DNA of 64,000 nt from contig NZ_JAGGPQ010000017.1 of NCBI RefSeq assembly GCF_018613675.1, positions 1 to 64,000 of the forward strand. Reading direction: 5' to 3'. The stretch's first letter is position 1; each line of letters begins with the position of its first letter. Shown here piece by piece: positions 24,906 through 33,432 of this stretch. The notes beneath the pieces are model-generated. The model ran no database searches, was not told the DNA's origin, and worked only from the letters and a program-made list of their open reading frames with translations. Made by a program: the position numbers and the translations under genes. This DNA comes from Arthrobacter sp. ISL-85 (lineage in GTDB: Bacteria > Actinomycetota > Actinomycetes > Actinomycetales > Micrococcaceae).

Positions 24906-26591
24906 GTGCAGAACTTCCCAGGAGTAGGCGTCAGCCCAGGCCGCGTCATCGGCACCGTCCGGCAGATGCCCAAACCCATCAGTGAGCCTCCCGCCGGTGA
25001 ACAGCTGGCTCCGGACACCACTGCCGAGGAAGCCACCGCAGCGCTGAAGGCAGCCGCCCAGGCCGTGCACGATGAACTGAAGGATCGCGCCACGCATGCC
25101 ACCGGTGACGGCAAGGCAGTCCTGGAAGCCACTGCACTGATGGCCAAGGACACCATGCTGATCAAGGGAGCGGCCAAGCTGGTGGCCCGGGGCGTCTCTG
25201 CCGAACGCGCCATCTGGGAGTCCGGCTCCTCGGTCTCCGAGATGCTGCACAACCTGGGCGGCTACATGGCCGAACGCGCCACGGACGTCCTTGACGTGCG
25301 CGCCCGGATCGTGGCCGAGCTGCGGGGCGTTCCCGCGCCCGGCATCCCCGCCTCCAACACCCCGTTTGTCCTGGTGGCAGAGGATTTGGCCCCCGCGGAC
25401 ACCGCAACGCTCGACCCCAACAAGGTCCTGGCGCTCGTTACGGCCGGCGGCGGCCCCCAGTCCCACACCGCCATCATCGCCCGTTCCCTCGGCCTTCCGG
25501 CAGTCGTTGCCGCCGTGGGCGTTGACGAACTGCGGGACGGTACCGAGGTGTACGTGGACGGCGCAGCCGGCAGCATCACCGCCGACCCCGACGAATCCCT
25601 CCGCTCAGCAGCGGAAGCCTGGGCAGCCACCGCGTCACTGCTGGCCGAGTTCACCGGCACGGGCGCGACGGCGGACGGCCACCAGGTGCCGCTGCTCGCC
25701 AACGTCGGCGGCGGCAAGGACGCTGAAGCGGCCGCAAAGCTCGGAGCCCAGGGTGTAGGCCTCTTCCGCACCGAATTCTGCTTCCTGGAACGTGACACCG
25801 AGCCCTCCGTGGAGGAGCAGGCGGCTGCCTACAAGAGCGTGTTCGATGCCTTCCCCGGCAAGAAGGTGGTGCTGCGCACGCTCGACGCCGGCGCCGACAA
25901 GCCGCTGCCGTTCCTGACCGACTCCACGGAACCCAACCCAGCCCTGGGTGTCCGCGGCTACCGCACCGACTTCACCACCCCCGGCGTCCTGGACCGGCAG
26001 TTGGAAGCGATCGCGCTGGCCCAGCAGCAGTCGCAGGCCGATGTCTGGGTGATGGCCCCCATGATCTCCACGGCGGAGGAAGCATCACGCTTCGCCTCCA
26101 TGTGTGCAGATGCCGGCATCAAGACCCCCGGCGTCATGGTGGAGGTCCCCTCCGCGGCCCTCACCGCCGAAGCGATCCTCCGCGAGGTCGGCTTTGCCAG
26201 CCTTGGCACCAATGACCTCACGCAGTACGCCATGGCCGCCGACCGCCAGCTCGGCCCGCTGGCCAACCTGAACACCCCGTGGCAGCCCGCGGTCCTGCGC
26301 CTGGTTGGATTGACCGTCGAGGGGTCCCGCGCGGAGGGCCACGGCAAGCCCGTGGGAGTCTGTGGTGAGGCTGCCGCCGATCCCGCCCTCGCCGTCGTCC
26401 TTACCGGCCTTGGCGTCAGCACCCTGTCCATGACGGCGCGTTCACTTGCCGCGGTGGCCGCAGTCCTGAAGACGGTGACCCTGTCCGAAGCCCAGGAGCT
26501 GGCCAAGCTGGCCCTCTCCGCGCCGAGTGCCACCGAAGCCCGTGCCTGGGTGCGGGAGAAACTGCCGGTGCTGGAGGAACTGGGGCTCTGA
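24906..26591 (+). CDS. ptsI: PTS enzyme I (PEP-protein phosphotransferase)
   Basis: First phosphotransfer step of the sugar PTS: takes phosphate from PEP and hands it to HPr. The 561-residue protein begins at GTG 24906 (GAGGACC upstream). The phosphohistidine is His187 in GGGPQSHTAII; the PEP-binding half has GVGLFRTEF, LRTLDAGADKPLPF, the signature SLGTNDLTQY and CGEAAADP. It is divergent from the TetR-mtlA-mtlD block, so general and mannitol-specific PTS parts are probably jointly controlled. No HPr (ptsH) gene is found in the window. Confidence 0.96.
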   Translation: MQNFPGVGVSPGRVIGTVRQMPKPISEPPAGEQLAPDTTAEEATAALKAAAQAVHDELKDRATHATGDGKAVLEATALMAKDTMLIKGAAKLVARGVSAERAIWESGSSVSEMLHNLGGYMAERATDVLDVRARIVAELRGVPAPGIPASNTPFVLVAEDLAPADTATLDPNKVLALVTAGGGPQSHTAIIARSLGLPAVVAAVGVDELRDGTEVYVDGAAGSITADPDESLRSAAEAWAATASLLAEFTGTGATADGHQVPLLANVGGGKDAEAAAKLGAQGVGLFRTEFCFLERDTEPSVEEQAAAYKSVFDAFPGKKVVLRTLDAGADKPLPFLTDSTEPNPALGVRGYRTDFTTPGVLDRQLEAIALAQQQSQADVWVMAPMISTAEEASRFASMCADAGIKTPGVMVEVPSAALTAEAILREVGFASLGTNDLTQYAMAADRQLGPLANLNTPWQPAVLRLVGLTVEGSRAEGHGKPVGVCGEAAADPALAVVLTGLGVSTLSMTARSLAAVAAVLKTVTLSEAQELAKLALSAPSATEARAWVREKLPVLEELGL

Positions 26592-26634
26592 CGCCCCCGC
26601 GGGCACGCCGGCTGCACTGGGATAGGCTACGGCC

Positions 26635-27057
26635 ATGGCACTGATAGCCCCCCGCGTCACGGCCGGCCTGCCCGCCGGTGAGGCCCGCGCCCTAACCCGC
26701 GCCTTTGAGGACAGCAATGACATCACCGTGTTCGTGGACGGCACCGTCCACCGCCTGCCCGGGCAGGCACGTGACGCCGTCGTGGATCTCCTCGCCAGGC
26801 TGGGCCGCGGTGAAACGGTGACCGTGAGCAGCGTGGAGGAAATGCTGACCACCTCCCAGGCTGCCGAGCTGGCGGGGATTTCACACACCTACCTGCGCAA
26901 CATGACCGACCGCGGCGAGATCCCGGTGGAGTACCGCGGCTCGCACCGGCGCATCCGGACAGCCGACATCATGATGTGGCTCGAGAAGCAGAAGCTTGCG
27001 GAACAAAAACGCAAGCAGGGCAAGAACGCCGGGGACAACGCCGGCGCGGGCGAATAG
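26635..27057 (+). CDS. Excisionase/MerR-like HTH protein
   Basis: A 140-residue protein. Residues 1-60 resemble an antitoxin-like N-domain; residues 65-120 are a helix-turn-helix of the excisionase group (LTTSQAAELAGISHTYLRNMTDRGEIPVEYRGSHRRIR). A Lys-rich tail follows. In other actinobacteria this type is often paired with a PIN-domain toxin; here the next gene is a hydrolase instead. Its stop (TAG) overlaps a possible GTG start of that gene, which suggests coupling. Confidence 0.8.
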   Translation: MALIAPRVTAGLPAGEARALTRAFEDSNDITVFVDGTVHRLPGQARDAVVDLLARLGRGETVTVSSVEEMLTTSQAAELAGISHTYLRNMTDRGEIPVEYRGSHRRIRTADIMMWLEKQKLAEQKRKQGKNAGDNAGAGE

Positions 27058-27068
27058 TGCGGGCTGGC

Positions 27069-27887
27069 ATGGCGTGGCCGCGGCGCCGCAAAGACGTTGC
27101 GCTTCACTCGGCCGACGTGGAAGCAAACGGCTCAAAGGGCCGCATCCTCTGGGCTGACGGGACGCCCGCCCCCGGACCGGACGCTGCGGCGGCCCCGGCA
27201 GCACCTGCCTACATCCTCATCCACGGCATCGGCGTTTCCCACCGCTACCTGCGGCGGCTCCATGGCGAGCTCGCCACCGCCGCCCCCACCTACTCGCTGG
27301 ACCTGCCGGGCTTCGCCGCGACGCCCAAGCCCCGCACGCAGCTGTCCGTGGCGGACTACGGCGCTTTCATCGCCCAGGCGCTGAAGGCGAGCGGCATCAA
27401 TTCGTACATCCTGGTGGGGCATTCAATGGGCGCGCAGTTCGCAATCGAGGCCGCGCTCTACGCACCTGCGCAGGCACGGCGGCTGGTGCTGATGGGACCC
27501 GTTGTGGACTCGCGGCACCGCAACGTCCGGCGGCAGGGCCTGGCCCTCTTCCTGGACGCGCTCCTCCGCGAAAATGCGTCCTCCAACTGGCTGGTCTTCT
27601 CGGACTACTTCCGCTGTGGGCCGCGCTGGTACTTCACCGAGCTCCCCGTCATGATGGCCTATCCCACAGAGTCGCGGCTGGCAGGAGTGAACATTCCCGT
27701 CCTGGTGGTGCGGGGCAACCACGACCCTGTGGCTGGGGCCGATTGGTCGCTCCGGCTCTCGCAGGTAGTGGCGCAAGGGAGCTTCGTGGAGATTTCCCGG
27801 GCAGGGCACGTGGCACAGCACCTGCGTCCGCAGAAGGTGGCCGCGGCCATTAGATCCTGGGCCTCGCCGCCCACCGCCGCATCTTGA
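27069..27887 (+). CDS. Alpha/beta hydrolase
   Basis: A serine hydrolase of about 270 residues with the full triad: nucleophile in GHSMGAQ, acid in RGNHDPVAG and His in RAGHVAQH. The oxyanion strand is LIHGIGVSHRYL. ATG 27069 is chosen; GTG 27057, overlapping the upstream stop, is equally possible. Substrate unknown. Its 3' end overlaps the 3' end of the convergent PucR gene by 38 bases. Confidence 0.87.
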   Translation: MAWPRRRKDVALHSADVEANGSKGRILWADGTPAPGPDAAAAPAAPAYILIHGIGVSHRYLRRLHGELATAAPTYSLDLPGFAATPKPRTQLSVADYGAFIAQALKASGINSYILVGHSMGAQFAIEAALYAPAQARRLVLMGPVVDSRHRNVRRQGLALFLDALLRENASSNWLVFSDYFRCGPRWYFTELPVMMAYPTESRLAGVNIPVLVVRGNHDPVAGADWSLRLSQVVAQGSFVEISRAGHVAQHLRPQKVAAAIRSWASPPTAAS

Positions 27888-29070
27888 GTGCGGCGTGCAG
27901 TTCCAGCCGGGGAAGTCCTTTGAGGGGGTCCACTCCCAGGAGCTGCCGGATCCGCCCCAGCCGGTTGTAGATGCTGCTGCGGTGCAGATGGAGCCTGCTG
28001 GCCACGTCCTGGACCGATCCATCGTTGTCATAGAGCAGCTCCAGGACCGGGATGAGTTCGCCGTTGCGGTCATGGTCCTCGAGCATCCGGAAGTACACCG
28101 ATCCCGAGTCCGCCCAGGCCCCCACACCTCCCCCGGCCGATGCCAGGAGCTGGTACACGCCGGTTGACCTGCAGTCCACCAACTCGCCCAGCTGCGGATC
28201 CACCGCCGCCGCCTGGGCTGCCACCCGCGATTGCCGGTAGGCCTCGGTAAGCTGGCGGGTCTTGGCGAAGCCCTCGCTGATGCCCAGGATGATCCGGTGG
28301 ACGGGCCGGCCGGAGCGCTTGGCCAGCTCCAGCTGGTAATGGACCAGGACCTGGGCATGGTTGGCGCGGCCGGTCGACTCGCGGAACAGCACGACCGAAT
28401 GGGTTTCAGTGCCGGCGCTGAAGAGGGCGGCATCCATGCCCACCGTTGCCTGCAGCGCGGTGGAGCGGTGGATCAGGGTGGATGCGATGGGGTCGGGGCC
28501 GCTGGCCCAGCCGTCGGCATCCAGTACCGTGACCATCTGCCACGGCCCCCGGCCCTGGACTTCCTTCCAACCGGCCACAGCTGCCACCGCGTTGGGTTCT
28601 CCGGAGCATGCCAGCAGGAACTCCCGTTCGCGGCCCCGCCGGAATTCGGATTCGGCTGTGTTTGAGTCGAGCAGGAGGCCGGAGAGCAGCTCAAGCTCGT
28701 GGTTGACGCCCGGCAGCTGGGTGAGGATCGCCGTCGGGCTTTCCTCCGCCGAGTCCTGCTGCACCCAGAGGTAGCCCACCCGGAAACCCCGGACCATGAG
28801 CGGGACGCAAACGCGGCCCAGCATGCCGAGGTCCGGATTGGCGGGCACAACAACCGGCCGCACGGCGGTGGCAATGCCGTGCGAGAGCTGCCACGCACTC
28901 ACGTCCGCCGGGACCTTCTTGCTCAGCAGGAAATTCACCCGCACCCTGTCCGCGTGGGACTGGTTGGAGCTGTAGGCGAGGAGCAGGCCATCCAGGTCCT
29001 CAAGGGACAGGCCACGCCCCAGCTTCTGCGCCACCTGTTCGACGAGCTGTTCCACACCCTGCTGCTGCAT
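27850..29070 (-). CDS. PucR-family regulator, AdeR-like
   Basis: About 406 residues from ATG 29070 (frame open to 29124). The N-terminal and central parts form a sensor and GGDEF-like PucR domain, and the C-terminus has the PucR HTH (NDGSVQDVASRLHLHRSSIYNRLGRI, interrupted here for length). Divergent from alanine dehydrogenase. In Bacillus, AdeR, a PucR-family protein, activates ald; the same layout here supports an AdeR role (inferred). Overlaps the hydrolase gene tail-to-tail. Confidence 0.85.
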   Translation of the reverse strand: MQQQGVEQLVEQVAQKLGRGLSLEDLDGLLLAYSSNQSHADRVRVNFLLSKKVPADVSAWQLSHGIATAVRPVVVPANPDLGMLGRVCVPLMVRGFRVGYLWVQQDSAEESPTAILTQLPGVNHELELLSGLLLDSNTAESEFRRGREREFLLACSGEPNAVAAVAGWKEVQGRGPWQMVTVLDADGWASGPDPIASTLIHRSTALQATVGMDAALFSAGTETHSVVLFRESTGRANHAQVLVHYQLELAKRSGRPVHRIILGISEGFAKTRQLTEAYRQSRVAAQAAAVDPQLGELVDCRSTGVYQLLASAGGGVGAWADSGSVYFRMLEDHDRNGELIPVLELLYDNDGSVQDVASRLHLHRSSIYNRLGRIRQLLGVDPLKGLPRLELHAALKMRRWAARPRI

Positions 29071-29303
29071 GGGCCAACAGTACTGCCCCCACGGGCACCC
29101 GAACGAACGGACACGAGGCGACACCTGACGCTCCAGCGCTCGACAGATGTCGACTTCCGGCGGGCGAGAACCCCGGAATCATGCGGTTCCACAGTTCGGG
29201 CACCAGCACTCACATGTCGCCTGGCTCACAACGGGATTTATCGTTGAAACACGAAAACCCTTCCGCCTTTCCGGCCCACCGGCCCCAAAAACTGGAGCAG
29301 ACG

Positions 29304-30422
29304 ATGATCATCGGCGTCCCCAAAGAAATCAAGAACAACGAATTCCGCGTGGCCATCACCGCCGCGGGCGTGCACGAGTTCCTTACGCACGGCCACACCG
29401 TGCTGGTGGAGCGCGGCGCAGGCTTGGGCTCGGGCATCACCGACGAGGAATACTCCATTGCCGGCGCCGAAATCGTCAACGAAGCCGATGACGTCTGGGC
29501 CCGCGCCGACATGGTGATGAAGGTCAAGGAACCGATCGCCTCCGAGTACCACCGCTTCCGGAAGGGCCTGATCCTCTTCACGTACCTGCACCTGGCCGCC
29601 GAGCCGGAACTGACCAAGGAGCTCATCAACTCCGGCGTCACCGCCATCGCCTACGAAACCGTCCAGGAAGGCCGCTCCCTCCCGCTGCTGGCCCCGATGT
29701 CCGAGGTCGCCGGCCGCCTCTCCGTCCAGGTAGGCGCCACCTCCCTCATGGCACCCGCGGGCGGCAAGGGTGTCCTTCTCGGCGGCGTGCCCGGCGTGCG
29801 TCCGGCGAAGGTGGTTGTCCTTGGCGCCGGTGTGGCCGGCACCAACGCCGCAGCCATGGCCCTGGGCCTGGGCGCCGACGTCACCATCCTGGACATCAAC
29901 ATCAACCGCCTGCGCGAGCTGGACGCCCAGTACCAGGGCCGGCTGAAGACCGTTGCGTCCAACAAGTACGAGATCGAAAAGTCAGTGGTGGACGCGGACC
30001 TGGTGATCGGTTCCGTCCTGATCCCCGGCGCCAAGGCTCCCAAGCTCGTCACCAACGACCTCGTGGCCCGGATGAAGCCCGGCTCGGTCCTGGTGGACAT
30101 CGCCGTGGACCAGGGCGGCTGCTTCGAGGACACCCACCCCACCACGCACCAGGAACCCACGTACAAGGTGCACAACACCATCTTCTACTGCGTGGCCAAC
30201 ATGCCCGGCGCCGTGCCCAACACCTCCACCTACGCACTGACCAACGTCACCCTGCGCTACGCCGTGTCCCTGGCCAACCTGGGCATCAAGGCCGCCTTCG
30301 ACCGCGACCCCGCCCTCGCCGCCGGCCTCAACATCGCCGCCGGCCATGTGGCGCACCACTCCGTGTCCGAGGCCCACGGCCTGCCCCTCGTTGCCGACTG
30401 GCACGAACTGGTCTCGGCGTAG
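29304..30422 (+). CDS. ald: Alanine dehydrogenase
   Basis: Reversible oxidative deamination of L-alanine to pyruvate and ammonia with NAD. The 372-residue length is standard. Start ATG 29304 has GGAG seven bases upstream. Motifs: MIIGVPKEIKNNEFRVA, the catalytic Lys in MKVKEP, His in YLHLAAEP, and NAD loop VVLGAGVAGTNAA. It is divergent from the PucR regulator and ends at a large hairpin. Confidence 0.97.
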   Translation: MIIGVPKEIKNNEFRVAITAAGVHEFLTHGHTVLVERGAGLGSGITDEEYSIAGAEIVNEADDVWARADMVMKVKEPIASEYHRFRKGLILFTYLHLAAEPELTKELINSGVTAIAYETVQEGRSLPLLAPMSEVAGRLSVQVGATSLMAPAGGKGVLLGGVPGVRPAKVVVLGAGVAGTNAAAMALGLGADVTILDININRLRELDAQYQGRLKTVASNKYEIEKSVVDADLVIGSVLIPGAKAPKLVTNDLVARMKPGSVLVDIAVDQGGCFEDTHPTTHQEPTYKVHNTIFYCVANMPGAVPNTSTYALTNVTLRYAVSLANLGIKAAFDRDPALAAGLNIAAGHVAHHSVSEAHGLPLVADWHELVSA

Positions 30423-30428
30423 TCCCTT

Positions 30429-30492
30429 TCATCGATTGCTCCGTAACTGTCCTTTTGAACGCTCAGAACGGCACTTACGGAGCAATCGATGA
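30429..30492. terminator. Long perfect hairpin between ald and oxidoreductase
   Basis: An 18-bp perfect inverted repeat (30429-30446 with 30475-30492) encloses a 28-nt loop, directly followed by TTCTTTTA on the plus strand. It serves two convergent genes. The loop is unusually long for an intrinsic terminator. Confidence 0.75.
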
Positions 30493-30497
30493 TTCTT

Positions 30498-31559
30498 TTA
30501 AGCCACTTCACGTGCCTTTTCGATGATCTTCAGAACCTCGACCGCGTCCTCCGGGTTTACTGGGAGGGGAAGGTTTGAGGCTGCTCCGCCGTCGAGGATC
30601 TTGTCTGCCAGGAGCCGGTAGAACTCCGGGTATGCGCCGCGCTCGGTAGGTAGGGCATCCAGGTGGCCGTCGCGGCCCAGGAGCCCTGCCCACTCGGGTG
30701 CCTCGACTCCGTACTCCTGGTCCAGGGGGCTCCCGCCGGCCGCGATATAAGGCTCCTGCGGGTCCACGCCGTTCTTGGTGAAGCCGCCAATCGAGCCCAG
30801 CACACGGAAGCGGGGCCCTTGCTGGGCGCACAGCATGTTCATGGCCAGGTGGCTGGTCACTCCGGAATGGTGCCGCAGGACCAGGAAGGCGTCATCCTCC
30901 GCGCGCTCGTCGGACCGCCGCGCCTGCAGGTCCGCGTGGAGGACATCGGCCGGGCCGAACAGCTGAAGCGCCTGGTCGATCAGGTGGCTGCCCAGATCGA
31001 ACAGTACGCCTCCCCCGTCGGCAGCCCCGGCCCGCGCCTTCCAGGCCTTGGCGATGGCCGGAGACCAGCGCTCGAACCGCGACTCAAAGCGGGTCACCTT
31101 GCCCAGGGCCTGGGCGGCCAGCAGCTTCCGGAGGGTGAGGAAGTCCCCGTCCCACCTGCGGTTGTGGAATACCGTCAGTACCCGGCCAAGTTGCCGAGCC
31201 AACGTGATGAGTTCCTGGCCCTGCGCGCTGGTGACCGCGAACGGCTTGTCCACCACTACGTCCAGCCCCGCCTCCAACGCAGCCCTGGCGACGGGGTAGT
31301 GGGTCATGGGCGGCGTCGCCAGGACCACAAGGTCAAGGTCAGCTGCGCGCCTCAGGACGGCGGCGCCGTCGCGCACTACCTCCACTCCGGGATTCCGGGA
31401 TGAGGCAGCCGCCTGCCGCCCGGCGTCGGACGTTGCAATGACCTCCAGCGAGTAGCTGGTGTCGGACGCCAGAAGCGGCGCGTGGAAGACGCTGCCGGCC
31501 AGCCCGTAGCCGACGACGGCGGTGCGGATGGTGCGGGGGGCGCCTTCTGTTCCGGTCAT
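30498..31559 (-). CDS. Gfo/Idh/MocA family oxidoreductase
   Basis: NAD(P)-dependent dehydrogenase of 353 residues. N-terminal Rossmann segment VVGYGLAGSVFHAPLL, the catalytic Lys motif DKPFAVT (EKP equivalent), and the C-terminal substrate domain with GGGVLFDLGSHLID. The H in DLGSHLIDQ and the W...R loop match sugar/inositol/scyllo-inosose type enzymes; the substrate is not fixed. Monocistronic, 100 bases from the peptide ABC operon end. Confidence 0.9.
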   Translation of the reverse strand: MTGTEGAPRTIRTAVVGYGLAGSVFHAPLLASDTSYSLEVIATSDAGRQAAASSRNPGVEVVRDGAAVLRRAADLDLVVLATPPMTHYPVARAALEAGLDVVVDKPFAVTSAQGQELITLARQLGRVLTVFHNRRWDGDFLTLRKLLAAQALGKVTRFESRFERWSPAIAKAWKARAGAADGGGVLFDLGSHLIDQALQLFGPADVLHADLQARRSDERAEDDAFLVLRHHSGVTSHLAMNMLCAQQGPRFRVLGSIGGFTKNGVDPQEPYIAAGGSPLDQEYGVEAPEWAGLLGRDGHLDALPTERGAYPEFYRLLADKILDGGAASNLPLPVNPEDAVEVLKIIEKAREVA

Positions 31560-31665
31560 GGAAGCAACGCTACCTCCGGTCCCACGCGGTTAAAAGAGGC
31601 CGGCACCCTTGGTAAACCAGGGGTGCCGGCCTTCCACTATGCGGGCAAGCCCGCAGGAGCGGTGG

Positions 31666-33381
31666 CTACTTCTTTTCCCAGCCGAGGGTGGTCCAGTCCG
31701 GAACCTGGGACAGGCTCTGGAACAGGGACGGCCCGTAGTTGGCCAGGCCGGTGCGGACGAAGGAGATCTGCGGGCCGTTGAAGACCACGCCCATGGAGTA
31801 GTACTTGGCCATGTGCTCCTTTTCTACGTCCATTGCTGCCTTGTTGCGGGCAGCGTTGTCCTCGATGGAGGCGAGGTCGGCAATCTTCTTGTCCAGCTCC
31901 GCGTCGCCCAGCTTGTTCTCGTTGGTCTTGGAGTCGTAGTACTGCTTGACCGCATCCGTGGCGTCCGGGCCAACGGTGTAGCCGGAGATGCTGAGATCGA
32001 ACTCGCGGCTGCCCAGGACCTTGCCGAAGTCGGCGGAGGCACGCTGGTCAATCCCGACGTCCATGCCGCCGGCCTGGAGCTGCTTCTGCAGGGTCTGTGC
32101 CACTGCCAGGGTCGTGGGGTCGTCACCGAAGTTGCTGATCTTGAAGGCGGCAGGCTTGCCGTCCTTCTCCATGATGCCGTTGGCGTTGGCCGTGTAGCCG
32201 GCATCGGTGAGGACCTTCTTGGCAGCGTCCGGGCCGGTTTCCTTGACGGGGTAGTTGTCCTGGTAGTACTCGGAGAACGGCAGGAGCATCATGGAGCCTG
32301 AGCTGGGCTCTTCCCAGTTGAGGCCGTTAAAGCGGACCTTCCGCAGCGCTTCACGGTCCACGGCGGCGAAGATGGCCTTGCGGACGTTGACGTCAGAAAT
32401 GCGCTGGGCGTTCAGGTTCAGGCCGCCGGCAAAGAGCCGCTGGCCGCGGCGGATATCAGAGTCCTTGGTGCCGTCCAGCTGCTTGTACAGCGAGATGGTG
32501 TTGGCGTTCATCGCATCGATCTCGCCGTTCTTGAACGCGGCGATCTGGGCGCTGGTTTCCAACTGGCGGAATGTCACGTTGGACAGGACCGGCTTCTGGC
32601 CCCACCACTTGTCGTTGGGCACCAGGGTCACGGTCTTTGCAGCGGTGTCGTACTGGTCCAGCTTGAACGGACCGGCCATCCACTCGGGGTGCAGGTTGCC
32701 GTTGAAGCCCTCATTGAAGATTTCGGGGGTGTTGACCGCGGGGTGGATGAGGCCGAAGAAGAGCGAATCCACGGGGAAAACCGGGCGGCTGGTCTTGACG
32801 ATGACCTCCTTGTCGTTGCTGCCGGCCTCGACGGAGTCAACGAACTCATAGGCGCCCGAGCTGACGATGTCGTAGCCGGCATCCGGGCTCTTGAGGATGT
32901 TCCAGGTGTTCTTGAAGGCCTTGACGTCGATGGGGGTGCCGTCGTTGTAGGTGGCCTTGGGGTTCACCTTGATGGTGATGGTCTGTTTGCCGTCCTTGAC
33001 TACGCTGTCCACGGATTCGCAGAAGTCGGTGTTGGGCGTGACCTTGCCCTTGAAGTCCACCTTCCAGCAGCCGCCGATGCCGCCGCTGTTCATCCCCACG
33101 GGGTTCATGGGAACCTGCAGGGCGGAGTTGTCCGCGCTGTTGCCGTTGTTGGAGAACCCGTTGAAGTCCGGCCCAATGTTGCCCAGCGGAAGGGTGACCT
33201 TGCCGCCCTGCTGGAGATCGGCTGCCGGCTTCTCATTGATGCTGATCAGCTTGGAAAGATCGCTTCCCGAGCCCTGCGCCTTGGCCGTTTCGGGGCCGCT
33301 GGCACCGCCGCCACCGCAGGCGGTCAGCGCCAGGGCCGCAGCAACGGCTGCAGCTCCGCCGATCCTGTTCAGTTTCCTCAT
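31666..33381 (-). CDS. Peptide ABC transporter substrate-binding lipoprotein (DppA/OppA type)
   Basis: Extracellular solute receptor of SBP_bac_5 type, 571 residues. The ATG 33381 has GAAGGG upstream and gives a signal peptide with lipobox ALTAC (Cys22); the frame continues to 33417 without support. It is the last gene of a four-gene operon, after the ATPase by 51 bases. Likely binds oligo- or dipeptides or similar amides. A nickel or opine substrate cannot be excluded. Confidence 0.92.
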   Translation of the reverse strand: MRKLNRIGGAAAVAAALALTACGGGGASGPETAKAQGSGSDLSKLISINEKPAADLQQGGKVTLPLGNIGPDFNGFSNNGNSADNSALQVPMNPVGMNSGGIGGCWKVDFKGKVTPNTDFCESVDSVVKDGKQTITIKVNPKATYNDGTPIDVKAFKNTWNILKSPDAGYDIVSSGAYEFVDSVEAGSNDKEVIVKTSRPVFPVDSLFFGLIHPAVNTPEIFNEGFNGNLHPEWMAGPFKLDQYDTAAKTVTLVPNDKWWGQKPVLSNVTFRQLETSAQIAAFKNGEIDAMNANTISLYKQLDGTKDSDIRRGQRLFAGGLNLNAQRISDVNVRKAIFAAVDREALRKVRFNGLNWEEPSSGSMMLLPFSEYYQDNYPVKETGPDAAKKVLTDAGYTANANGIMEKDGKPAAFKISNFGDDPTTLAVAQTLQKQLQAGGMDVGIDQRASADFGKVLGSREFDLSISGYTVGPDATDAVKQYYDSKTNENKLGDAELDKKIADLASIEDNAARNKAAMDVEKEHMAKYYSMGVVFNGPQISFVRTGLANYGPSLFQSLSQVPDWTTLGWEKK

Positions 33382-33432
33382 GGTTTTCCCTTCATCGTGG
33401 TGCGGGTGGTGATGCATGTGGGTCGCGAAGTC

